A stretch of DNA of 24,152 nt from an uncultured Eggerthella sp. (GTDB taxonomy: Bacteria > Actinomycetota > Coriobacteriia > Coriobacteriales > Eggerthellaceae), in contig USPD01000017.1 of NCBI GenBank assembly GCA_900556585.1, forward strand, positions 1-24,152, written 5' to 3'. The stretch's first letter is position 1, and each line of letters begins with the position of its first letter. Below the pieces are notes generated by a model. That model saw nothing but the letters and a program-made list of their open reading frames with translations. It had not been told where the DNA came from and did not search any database. This document shows positions 1 through 7,170 of this stretch, piece by piece. The position numbers were made by a program, and so were the translations under genes.

Positions 1-2
1 TT

Positions 3-1322
3 TCATCTGAGCCTATGGAAAATGGTGCCATTTTAGTTCGTGATGGCGTTATTGCTGACATTGGCAAAATTGAAATGATGCGTTTGCGTTATCCGGATGA
101 AGAAATTAAAAATTTTGGTATGGCAGCGCTTACTCCTGGTTTTGTTGATTTGCATGCTCGTGTAGAAGATGGTGTGCTTCGTGGGCTTATAAATGATGCT
201 CCGTTTGTGGAATGGCGCAAAAATATCAACGATTTGCGCTCTCGCATTTCAAATGCTGAAGCATATGATTCTGCGTATTTAGGATGCTTGGAAGAGCTTT
301 CTGCGGGCGTTACCACCATTGCTGACACTTCTTCAACAGGCGCTGCTGCATTTGCTGCACGTGATTGTGGTTTACGCGCGGTAATTTATCGTGAAGTAGG
401 CGCTATTGATAAGCGCTTGGTTAATTACGCTTTGAAGAAGATGGATAGCGATCTTGATAAGTGGTCGCAGAAAATCGAAAGCGACCAAATTACGTTTGGT
501 CTAGCACCTGACCCTGTCTATGAATGCCATCCTGAACTGTACCGCGAAATTGCTAAATATGCGTCAAGTCATGATGACATGCCTATTTCGCTAAAGCTGG
601 CAGGAAGCAATGAAGAATTGCGTTTCGTAAAATTTGGTGCAACGGCAGGGCTTGATAATACGGTTGACCATCGTGGATTCGTCGAAATTGCTCCATGGCT
701 GCCAACGGCGGTAACTCCTGTGAATTATGTTTTGAATTGGGGCTTATTTGAGGCGAAAAACGTCATGGCATTATATGGCGTTTGCGTTACCGAAGAAGAT
801 ATTCGTCATTTGCGTGATTATGACGTAGCCATTGCAGTTTGTCCTAGCTTGAGTGCTCAACTTGGTATGGGTGTTGCTCCTGTAAGCGAATACTTGCGTT
901 CTGGTCTACGTGTTGGTATGGGCACGGGCGCACCTGGCTCAGTTAATTATTTGGATATGTTTGCTGAAATGCGCTTTGAACTTATGATTCAGCGTGCACT
1001 CAGTAGGGAATTTCTTGACTCACAAACTCTTCTTGAAATGGCCACTTTGCGTGCTGCTGAAGTACTGCGCATGGAAGACAAGATTGGATCTTTAGAAGTT
1101 GGTAAGTTGGCAGATATTATTGCTATAGATTTATCTGGTTCTCATCAAACTCCAACAACCGATCCGGTTTCAGCAGTTCTTGGTTCGGCGAGCAATAGCG
1201 ATGTTGTGATGACCATGGTAAATGGCAACATTGTATATGAGGCAGGAAGGCTTCATGTGGGAGATGGCGCAACGAAGATTATTGCCCATGTATTAGAGAT
1301 CAGAGGTCGCTTGCGTTCGTAG
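3..1322 (+). CDS. Amidohydrolase-fold protein lacking metal ligands (5'-partial)
   Basis: The reading frame is open to the window edge. The first ATG (15) falls inside the usual opening strand of the family (ENGAILVRDGVIADIG), so the true start is probably upstream. The overall order matches the SsnA/chlorohydrolase/MTA-SAH deaminase branch: the PGFVDLH segment, a TIM-barrel middle, the CPSLSAQLGMGVAPVSEYL segment, and the closing EVGKLADIIAIDL strand. Counting from the ATG, the catalytic positions are changed: HxH is H47-A-R49, the HxxE site is K194-L-A-G197, the next His is Y254 (in ALYGVCV), and the GTD aspartate is G305 (in GMGTGAPG). I therefore infer a pseudoenzyme with binding, scaffold or regulatory roles rather than a hydrolase. 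The frame is intact over about 435 codons, so it is not an obviously decaying pseudogene. The substrate is unknown. A 66-residue membrane protein gene follows after 123 bases. Confidence 0.8.
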   Translation, partial: SSEPMENGAILVRDGVIADIGKIEMMRLRYPDEEIKNFGMAALTPGFVDLHARVEDGVLRGLINDAPFVEWRKNINDLRSRISNAEAYDSAYLGCLEELSAGVTTIADTSSTGAAAFAARDCGLRAVIYREVGAIDKRLVNYALKKMDSDLDKWSQKIESDQITFGLAPDPVYECHPELYREIAKYASSHDDMPISLKLAGSNEELRFVKFGATAGLDNTVDHRGFVEIAPWLPTAVTPVNYVLNWGLFEAKNVMALYGVCVTEEDIRHLRDYDVAIAVCPSLSAQLGMGVAPVSEYLRSGLRVGMGTGAPGSVNYLDMFAEMRFELMIQRALSREFLDSQTLLEMATLRAAEVLRMEDKIGSLEVGKLADIIAIDLSGSHQTPTTDPVSAVLGSASNSDVVMTMVNGNIVYEAGRLHVGDGATKIIAHVLEIRGRLRS

Positions 1323-1445
1323 TGTGTTTGGGTGCGCAGCAAACATACTTTATTAGCCGAATAAGTTTTCCATTGGTCGATTAGCGCATAGTAACTAAGG
1401 AAGTATGCGTTATGGTTTCCTTCAAATAAGAAAGAAGTTTGGTTT

Positions 1446-1646
1446 ATGGCCAATAAGAAACAAAATATGACAGCAAAACAGCTAAAAGAACGTGAAAAGC
1501 GCGCTTTAGAACGTCAGCGCAAAGCGCAGGAAAAAGCAGCTCGGAAAGCGCTTTTGTGGCGAGTCTTTGTAATAGCCGTATGTGTCATTTTGATCCTTGC
1601 ATTATCTCTTCCAACTATGGGGTTAATGTTTTTGGGTGGTAATTAG
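1446..1646 (+). CDS. Small single-pass membrane protein, function unknown
   Basis: This is a 66-residue protein that I do not recognise. Residues 1-36 are very rich in Lys, Arg, Gln and Glu and should form a charged amphipathic helix. Residues 37-59 are hydrophobic and form one predicted membrane span, followed by a short GLMFLGGN tail. The positive-inside rule predicts a cytoplasmic N-terminus and a C-terminal anchor. A purine-rich AAGAAAGAAG lies about 9 bases before the ATG and could serve as a weak ribosome site. The gene sits between the amidohydrolase-like gene and tatA/B, and a terminator-like hairpin starts 3 bases after its stop. It is not TatA: the order of helix and membrane span is reversed and there is no FGP hinge. 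The compact composition suggests a real gene, but homology was not tested. Confidence 0.55.
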   Translation: MANKKQNMTAKQLKEREKRALERQRKAQEKAARKALLWRVFVIAVCVILILALSLPTMGLMFLGGN

Positions 1647-1648
1647 TG

Positions 1649-1678
1649 ACTTTGTTTACTTTTTAGACAAAGTTTTTT
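1649..1678 (+). terminator. Intrinsic terminator or attenuator upstream of tatA
   Basis: ACTTTGTTT (1649-1657) pairs with AGACAAAGT (1665-1673) around a 7-base loop, with one G-T pair, and is followed at once by a run of T to 1678. It lies 3 bases after the stop of the small membrane protein and 38 bases before the tatA/B start. It should end or attenuate transcription coming from upstream. The stem is AT-rich, so its efficiency may be partial. Confidence 0.65.
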
Positions 1679-1716
1679 CTTGATTGGTGCTGTTTTGTAA
1701 GAGAAGGAAGCTAGAC

Positions 1717-2424
1717 TTGTTTGGTATTGGCGGCTTTGAGCTGTTCATAATTTTGTTGTTCGGTTTTTTAATTTTTGGTCCCGATAAGTTGCCAGAAATG
1801 GCAAAAACTTTAGGTGCTGCTTTACGTAAATTCAAGCAAGCGCAAAGCGAAATGGAGTCGGTTATTAAAGGCGAAATACTGGATTCGGTTGAGACTCAAG
1901 GAAAAAAAGCATCTTCAGTATCGTCGGTCTCTTCAAAATCAAAACCTGCTCCTACTGCTACTCAGGAAAGCTTTGCTGAACGTAAGGCGCGCTACGATAA
2001 ACAACGTGCCGAACGCAAAGTTCAGCAAGCGCAAGATTCGAAAACCGATAGTGACTTCAGTGCTTCTAGTGCCAAAACCACCATTGAAGAAAACAGGCGT
2101 GCTATGAAGGATGAAGCCGTCAAGAAAGCTCATGAGTCTGGCGCAAAAACTCACGAATCCAGTGCTTCTCTTTCGCAAAAACCTGCTCCTTCAAGTATGG
2201 CTTCTTCGTCAACTTTATCAACGGCATCTGGTCAAAAGCCTGTGCCCTCTGGTACAAGCTCACTAAATTCGACAGCGTCGTCTTCACAAAAGCCTGCATT
2301 AACGCCTGAAGAATTATTCGGTACTAAGCCTATTCAACACAAACCGGCACCAGCCCAGGCAGCAACTGCTTCGACGTCTTCGTCTAAAACTGCTCAGTCT
2401 GCAGTGTCTGAAAGGGGTGAATAG
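1717..2424 (+). CDS. tatA: Sec-independent translocase subunit TatA/TatB
   Basis: This is the pore or receptor subunit of the twin-arginine translocase, which exports folded cofactor proteins across the membrane. I place the start at TTG 1717. It gives the canonical MFGIGGFELF N-terminus and has GAAGGAAG (1703-1710) six bases upstream, whereas the longer frame from 1684 adds an atypical charged leader. Residues 6-20 are the short membrane span, residues 21-26 are the hinge GPDKLP, and residues 27-50 form the amphipathic helix with its AALRKFKQAQSEM stretch. Glu8 is TatB-like, but TatA and TatB cannot be separated safely from one gene. The remaining roughly 175 residues are a low-complexity Ser/Ala/Lys/Gln/Pro tail with recurring QKPAPSS, QKPVPSG and QKPALTP elements, much longer than a typical TatA. 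tatC follows after two bases. Confidence 0.9.
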   Translation: MFGIGGFELFIILLFGFLIFGPDKLPEMAKTLGAALRKFKQAQSEMESVIKGEILDSVETQGKKASSVSSVSSKSKPAPTATQESFAERKARYDKQRAERKVQQAQDSKTDSDFSASSAKTTIEENRRAMKDEAVKKAHESGAKTHESSASLSQKPAPSSMASSSTLSTASGQKPVPSGTSSLNSTASSSQKPALTPEELFGTKPIQHKPAPAQAATASTSSSKTAQSAVSERGE

Positions 2425-2426
2425 GC

Positions 2427-3290
2427 ATGCCTATCGGACCGGCTCGAATGTCATTGATGGAGCACCTTGGCGAATTACGCATGCGTCTTGTACGTGTTAT
2501 CGTGTGCTTAATTATTGCAACGCTGGTGTTCTATTTGGGAACTGATACGGTGGTGCAGTTTTTGCTGGCGCCTGTAGCGCAATACATGCCGCTTGATGAA
2601 TCAGGTCAAGTTCAACTAAACGTGTTTGGTGCATTTGATGCGTTTTCGGTTCGTATTACCGTAGCTCTTTGGACGGCATTGGTTGCCACTGCTCCTATTA
2701 CGTTATGGCAAATTCTTGCCTTCTTTTTACCGGCTCTGAAACCTAAAGAACGTAAATGGTTTATTCCTACGTTTATTGCTGCACTGTGCTTATTTATTAT
2801 TGGTACAGTATTTTGCTACTGCGTTATTCTGGATCCTGCCTTTCAGTGGTTGACTGATCAAGCTGCAGGATTTGCAACCATCATGCCTGAGGCAAGCCAA
2901 TGGGTAGATATCATTATCAAGTTTGAACTGGGCTTTGGCATTGGTTTTGAGATGCCTCTTGTTGTGTTCTATCTTGTAATGTTTGGTGTTGTCCCTTATA
3001 AGAAATTACGTGCAAGTTGGCGTGTTGTATATGTTGGTCTTTTGGTCTTTTCTGCAATGGTTACCCCGGATGCTTCTCCGGTAACCATGGGTTTGATGTT
3101 CGCCGCTATGGTTGTTCTTTATGAGTTAAGCTTGCTTGCTGCGCGAGTCGGACTGCGTAAACGCATTAAGCGTCAGGAAGAAGCGCGAAAGACAGAAGAA
3201 CTTGAAGCGCAAGAAGCTAAGGAAGAATTAAAGTACGCAAAAACCAAGTTCCAAGAACATCTTTGGGGAAGCGATTCTGAAAAGAAATAG
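2427..3290 (+). CDS. tatC: Twin-arginine translocase subunit TatC
   Basis: TatC is the six-span membrane core that recognises the twin-arginine signal peptide. The 287-residue protein has the family's cytoplasmic N-terminal motif MSLMEHLGELRMRL (residues 8-21), a polar PALKPKERKWF turn after the second or third span, and the conserved ELGFGIGFEMPLVVF segment with its glutamate. The C-terminal 45 residues are a charged, Lys/Glu-rich probable coiled coil (about 240-285), a tail longer than in E. coli TatC. The ATG at 2427 has AAAGGGGTG shortly upstream. An internal ATG at 2448 would start exactly at MSLMEHL and remains possible. It forms a two-gene unit with tatA/B (two-base gap), with hypA following after 74 bases. 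Confidence 0.96.
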   Translation: MPIGPARMSLMEHLGELRMRLVRVIVCLIIATLVFYLGTDTVVQFLLAPVAQYMPLDESGQVQLNVFGAFDAFSVRITVALWTALVATAPITLWQILAFFLPALKPKERKWFIPTFIAALCLFIIGTVFCYCVILDPAFQWLTDQAAGFATIMPEASQWVDIIIKFELGFGIGFEMPLVVFYLVMFGVVPYKKLRASWRVVYVGLLVFSAMVTPDASPVTMGLMFAAMVVLYELSLLAARVGLRKRIKRQEEARKTEELEAQEAKEELKYAKTKFQEHLWGSDSEKK

Positions 3291-3364
3291 CATATTTCGA
3301 TGCTGCGCTTTGTGTCAAGCAATGACGCAAGGTTTAGGCGCTTGAACGAAAAGAGGTAAACGCC

Positions 3365-3739
3365 GTGCATGAATTAGGAATTATGAGTGGCGTTATGGAT
3401 TCTGTCCAGCAGGCTGCAAATGATGCGGGAGCGGATAGGGTTCTAAAAATTAGTTTATCGGTTGGTGTTATGACGGAGGCAATTGAAGATGCTCTTCGAT
3501 TCGCTTTTGAAGCACTTGCAGAAGGCACGATGTGCGAAGATGCTCAATTGGAAATAACCATGATTGAGCCAAAGAGTATTTGTTTAGAATGCGGCGCTGA
3601 ATACACTCATGATAGATTTCATATGCTGTGTCCTGAATGCGGCAGTGCATTTACAGAGCTTCTACAAGGAAAAGAATTACGTATTGATTCCATTGAAGTA
3701 GATATTCCTGACGATACGGAAGAAAATAGTCCGTCTTAA
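3365..3739 (+). CDS. hypA: Hydrogenase nickel incorporation protein HypA
   Basis: HypA is the zinc-containing nickel chaperone that works with HypB to load nickel into NiFe-hydrogenase large subunits in the cytoplasm. The start is GTG 3365, which gives the invariant MHEL N-terminus whose His2 and Glu3 help bind nickel. AGAGG (3352-3356) is eight bases upstream. The structural zinc site is formed by two CxxC pairs, C73-L-E-C76 and C89-P-E-C92. At 124 residues it is slightly longer than E. coli HypA because of an acidic tail. It lies between tatC and hypB. A GCAATA/TATTGC inverted repeat (3743-3748 and 3778-3783) lies in the 105-base gap before hypB. No hydrogenase structural gene or hypC-F is in the window. 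Confidence 0.94.
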   Translation: MHELGIMSGVMDSVQQAANDAGADRVLKISLSVGVMTEAIEDALRFAFEALAEGTMCEDAQLEITMIEPKSICLECGAEYTHDRFHMLCPECGSAFTELLQGKELRIDSIEVDIPDDTEENSPS

Positions 3740-3844
3740 GTAGCAATACGCTATGTTAAAGATGTAACACGTCAAGCTATTGCGCGCTACGGTAAGCGAG
3801 AAGATAGCTCAAAACCGAAATATCCCACAGAGTGGAGGCAAGTC

Positions 3845-4495
3845 ATGCAAATAGATTTAAAGCAGCCTATTCTTGATAAAAATGATCGTTTAGCACAATC
3901 AAATCGTGAGCTATTTAAAGAAAAGAAAGTTTTTGTTTTAGATTTGCTAGCATCTCCTGGATCGGGCAAAACATCTACCATTTTGGCAACTATTGAAGCC
4001 TTGCGTGATGAATTTAATATTGCTGTTATTGAAGGCGATATTGCTTCTTCGGTTGATTCCGAAAAGATTAAAGAGCAGGGTATTGCTGCTGTTCAGATTA
4101 ACACTGGTGGTGCATGCCATCTTGAAAGCGACATGATTCGTCGTGCGGTTGATGTGCTTGATTTGGATAATCTTGATTTAATTATTGTTGAAAATGTAGG
4201 TAATTTGGTATGCCCAACCGATTTTGACTTGGGCGAAAACATGAAAGCAATGATCTTAAGCGTGCCCGAAGGTGATGACAAGCCTCTGAAATATCCTGGT
4301 GTTTTTCAAGCATCAAAGGCAATTGTTCTGAATAAAATTGACACATTGCCTGTGTTTAGCTTCGATAAAGATTTGTTTTATGACCACATTAAGAATTTAA
4401 ATCCTACTGCGCCTATTTTCCCTATTTCTGCAACGAGCGGCGAAGGTGTAGATGCATGGGCAGAATGGCTGGCTGAGCAAATTCGTGCTCTGTAA
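3845..4495 (+). CDS. hypB: Hydrogenase/urease nickel incorporation GTPase HypB
   Basis: HypB is a SIMIBI-class GTPase that drives nickel insertion together with HypA. The 216-residue protein has the P-loop SPGSGKT (37-43), the EGDIASSVDSEKI switch region (63-75), the GGACHLESDM metal-site segment with Cys91 and His92, Cys123 in the NLVCPTDFDLGE segment, and the NKID guanine-specificity motif (163-166). The N-terminus is the short form, without the His-rich nickel-storage stretch or the E. coli-type CxxCGC motif, so high-capacity nickel binding is not expected. GTGGAGG lies about seven bases before the ATG. An intrinsic terminator about 70 bases downstream closes the group. Confidence 0.95.
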   Translation: MQIDLKQPILDKNDRLAQSNRELFKEKKVFVLDLLASPGSGKTSTILATIEALRDEFNIAVIEGDIASSVDSEKIKEQGIAAVQINTGGACHLESDMIRRAVDVLDLDNLDLIIVENVGNLVCPTDFDLGENMKAMILSVPEGDDKPLKYPGVFQASKAIVLNKIDTLPVFSFDKDLFYDHIKNLNPTAPIFPISATSGEGVDAWAEWLAEQIRAL

Positions 4496-4570
4496 GCCAT
4501 TAGAGTATTGAAATGTAAGACAATTCTTCATAACGATGTGGTAACGAAATAGTAACTATCTTAAGAAAAT

Positions 4571-4591
4571 CCCTCTATATTTGAGGGTTTT
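4571..4591 (+). terminator. Intrinsic terminator after hypB
   Basis: CCCTC (4571-4575) and GAGGG (4583-4587) form a five-pair stem with a TATATTT loop, extended by AAAA upstream facing TTTT downstream. The T run follows the stem directly. It separates the tat/hyp genes from the groES promoter region. Confidence 0.75.
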
Positions 4592-4685
4592 CGTTATGAA
4601 ACACCTGATCAAACTATATTTATTGTAAAGTTTGTTCCATTTTTAAAATCTAAGTGTACAACACTCACATTTTCTCCTTGATGGG

Positions 4686-4713
4686 TTGCATTTCTTGCAC
4701 AAGTTGCTAATAT
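4686..4713 (+). promoter_or_regulatory. Putative housekeeping-sigma promoter of groESL
   Basis: TTGCAT (4686-4691) and TAATAT (4708-4713) are 16 bases apart and resemble -35 and -10 boxes. Transcription would begin near 4720, right at the CIRCE operator. The other parts of this 373-base gap are the hypB terminator, the operator, and an untranslated leader of roughly 145 bases in which I see no gene. Confidence 0.55.
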
Positions 4714-4722
4714 GTATAGGCG

Positions 4723-4749
4723 TTAGCACTCCAAAGGTTTGAGTGCTAG
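4723..4749 (+). promoter_or_regulatory. CIRCE operator (HrcA binding site)
   Basis: TTAGCACTC (4723-4731), nine bases, then GAGTGCTAG (4741-4749). This matches the universal CIRCE element at 17 of 18 arm positions, the last base being G instead of A. It overlaps the expected transcription start, where HrcA represses heat-shock operons. An hrcA gene is expected elsewhere in the genome. Confidence 0.95.
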
Positions 4750-4868
4750 CCACTAGACAGAGATATCTGCTAGTTGCTTTTGGTAATAGACGGGCAAGCA
4801 AACATTTGCGAACAACTCGGCACAAGTGTTTGGCTAGCGCGATTTAGACCTATGAAAGGAAGTACGTT

Positions 4869-5159
4869 ATGAATCTCAAGCCGGTCGGTGATCGTATCGT
4901 CGTCAAGCAGGATGAGGCACAGGAAACCACAGCAGGTGGTCTTTATATCGCTGCTGATTCTAAGGAAAAGCCTCAAACAGGCGTAGTTTTAGCTGTTGGT
5001 GAAGGCAAGATCAACAACGATGGTAATCATCTTCCCATGCCGGTAAAGGAAGGCGACCGTGTTCTGTACGGTAAGTACGGCGGAACTGAAGTAGATGTTG
5101 ATGGTGAAAAGGTAATGATCCTTCGAGCTGATGACATTTACGCAGTATTTACTGACTAG
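4869..5159 (+). CDS. groES: Co-chaperonin GroES (Cpn10)
   Basis: GroES is the heptameric lid of the GroEL folding chamber. The 96-residue protein has the full family layout: MNLKPVGDRIVVKQDE at the N-terminus, the mobile loop that contacts GroEL (about 19-33, ETTAGGLYIAADSKE), the GVVLAVGEGK strand, EGDRVLYGKYGGTEV, and ILRADDIYAVF at the C-terminus. GAAAGGAAG precedes the ATG by about six bases. It is the first gene of a two-gene operon with groEL, 77 bases apart, under the CIRCE operator at 4723-4749, so heat induction through HrcA is expected. Confidence 0.98.
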   Translation: MNLKPVGDRIVVKQDEAQETTAGGLYIAADSKEKPQTGVVLAVGEGKINNDGNHLPMPVKEGDRVLYGKYGGTEVDVDGEKVMILRADDIYAVFTD

Positions 5160-5236
5160 TCACACGTTTTTCTTTAGCTCTTTGTAAGTAAAGAGCACTT
5201 TACTTAAGTAACACTTCTTTGAAAGGAATTGTTTTT

Positions 5237-6871
5237 ATGGCAAAGGAAATTAAGTTTGAGGCTGATGCTCGTAGTGGCATGGCTGAAGGCGTCAAGAAGC
5301 TTGCAGACGCCGTTAAAGTAACTCTTGGCCCTAAGGGTCGCTATGTTGCTTTGGAGCGTTCTTTTGGTGCTCCATTGGTAACCAACGACGGTGTTACCGT
5401 AGCTCGTGAAGTTGAGCTGGAAGATCCTGTGGAGAACATGGGTGCTCAGCTTGTTCGTGAAGCTGCAGTAAAGACCAATGATGTTGCTGGTGATGGTACT
5501 ACCACTGCAACTCTTCTTGCAGACGTTATCGTAAGCGAAGGTCTTCGCAATGTAACCGCTGGTGCAGATGCTCTGGGTATTCGTCGCGGTATTGTAAAGG
5601 CAACCGATGCTGTTGTTGCTGCTATCAAGGAAGACGCAACCGAAATTACCACCAAGGATCAGATTGCTAATGTTGGTACCATTTCTGCAGGTGATGCAGT
5701 AATCGGTGAAAAGATTGCTGAAGCAATGGACGAAGTTGGCAAGGATGGCGCTATTTCTGTAGAAGAAAGCCAGACCTTCGGTATCGATATCGACATCGTT
5801 CAAGGTATGCAGTATGACCGCGGTTATATTTCACCTTATATGGCAACCGACTCAGAGCGCATGGAAGCAGTTTTGAATGATCCTTATATTCTGCTTACCG
5901 ATCTCAAGGTAACCTCCATTCAGGATCTTGTTCCATTGCTGGAACAAATCATGAAGGCTGGTCGTTCTTTGCTCATCGTTGCTGAGGATGTTGAAGGCGA
6001 AGCTTTGGGTACCTTGCTTCTGAACAAGCTGCGTGGCACTTTGAACGTTGTTGCGATTAAGGCTCCTGGCTTTGGTGATCGTCGTGCTCGTATCTTGGAA
6101 GACATTGCAGTTGTTACGGGCGGCAAGGTTGTCTCTAAGGACTTTGGCATGACTTTGGCAGATGTAACCATTGACGCTCTTGGTACTGCTAAGACCGTTA
6201 AGGTTTCTAAAGATACCACTGTTATTGTTGATGGTGCAGGCGACAAGGCTGCTGTTGATGCTCGCGTTGCTCAGATGCGTGCTGAATATGAGCGTCTTGA
6301 TTCTGACTTTGATCGTGAGAAGCTGCAGGAACGTTTGTCTAAGCTTTCTGGTGGCGTTGCAGTTCTTAAGGTTGGTGCTGCTACCGAATCAGAACTTAAG
6401 GAAACTAAGTCCCGCATTGAGGATGCTCTTCAAGCAACTCGTGCAGCAGTTGAGGAAGGCATCGTAGCTGGTGGCGGTGTTGCTCTTATTAACGCTACTA
6501 CTGCACTTGATAAGCTTGAGGCTGCTGACGCTGACGAGCAGGTTGGTATCGATATTATCCGTAAGGCGCTGGAAGCTCCAATGCGTGCTATTGCCACTAA
6601 TGCTGGCTACGAAGGCTCTGTTGTAGTTGAGAAGGTAAAAGGTCTTGCTAAGGGCGAAGGTATCAACTTTGCAAATGGTGAGCAGGGCAATATGATTGCT
6701 ATGGGTGTTAACGATCCTGTTAAGGTAACCCGTACTGCATTGCAGTCTGCTGCTTCCGTAGCTGCTTTGATCCTTATCACTGAGGCAACCATTAATGAGA
6801 TTCCTAAGGAAGGTCCCGATCTGTCCGCACTCGCAGGCGCTGGTGCCGGCGGCGGAATGGGTATGATGTAA
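5237..6871 (+). CDS. groEL: Chaperonin GroEL (Cpn60)
   Basis: GroEL is the ATP-driven double-ring folding machine. I set the start at ATG 5237 (MAKEIKFEADARSGM), with GAAAGG (5221-5226) ten bases upstream. The frame extends back to a TTG at 5219, but that would add a leader not seen in the family. At 544 residues the length is normal. Visible hallmarks are VTLGPKGRYVALERSFGAP (ATP site), the NDGVTVAREVELEDP segment, the DGTTTATLL motif with its catalytic Asp, GGVAVLKVGAATE in the second intermediate domain, EEGIVAGGGVAL, and a Gly/Met-rich tail ending GGGMGMM. This is a housekeeping-type GroEL, and strong codon bias fits high expression. A strong terminator follows within 30 bases. Confidence 0.98.
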   Translation: MAKEIKFEADARSGMAEGVKKLADAVKVTLGPKGRYVALERSFGAPLVTNDGVTVAREVELEDPVENMGAQLVREAAVKTNDVAGDGTTTATLLADVIVSEGLRNVTAGADALGIRRGIVKATDAVVAAIKEDATEITTKDQIANVGTISAGDAVIGEKIAEAMDEVGKDGAISVEESQTFGIDIDIVQGMQYDRGYISPYMATDSERMEAVLNDPYILLTDLKVTSIQDLVPLLEQIMKAGRSLLIVAEDVEGEALGTLLLNKLRGTLNVVAIKAPGFGDRRARILEDIAVVTGGKVVSKDFGMTLADVTIDALGTAKTVKVSKDTTVIVDGAGDKAAVDARVAQMRAEYERLDSDFDREKLQERLSKLSGGVAVLKVGAATESELKETKSRIEDALQATRAAVEEGIVAGGGVALINATTALDKLEAADADEQVGIDIIRKALEAPMRAIATNAGYEGSVVVEKVKGLAKGEGINFANGEQGNMIAMGVNDPVKVTRTALQSAASVAALILITEATINEIPKEGPDLSALAGAGAGGGMGMM

Positions 6872-6900
6872 GCTTATTTCAATACTTCTTTCGTTTTGCA

Positions 6901-6934
6901 AATGCCCGACCTCATAAGGGGTCGGGCATTTTTT
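6901..6934 (+). terminator. Strong intrinsic terminator of groESL
   Basis: AATGCCCGACC (6901-6911) and GGTCGGGCATT (6920-6930) form a perfect 11-pair stem around an 8-base loop, followed by TTTT. It ends the groESL transcript. Confidence 0.95.
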
Positions 6935-7170
6935 ACGTTCAAGAAAGGGAAAAATCGTCTGTGTGTGGAGATTCGTTGCGGATTCCTTAAAAAGATAAAG
7001 GCTATCAAAAATCTTGTTTCAGCAGGTCATCGTTGGTGTTCCTCGGATGACTTAACAATGCTTTTGATTTAAGGCTTGTTAATTTACCGTCTAAAGGTTG
7101 CCATAGCACATTGAAGGTGTATGGTTTGTCATTGTCCTCTACGAATAGAAAAAGGAGCAAGTTCAAGAAA

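Noticed and set aside
3743..3783. GCAATA/TATTGC hairpin between hypA and hypB as a terminator
   Set aside because: Only six AT-rich pairs with a 29-base loop and no T run; not enough to call.
5204..5803. 199-residue minus-strand open frame inside groES/groEL
   Set aside because: It lies wholly opposite groEL, has no ribosome site or family likeness, and follows from the codon bias of a highly expressed gene.
6389..6901. 170-residue minus-strand open frame over the groEL 3' end
   Set aside because: It is antisense to a conserved coding region and includes one arm of the terminator; a shadow frame.
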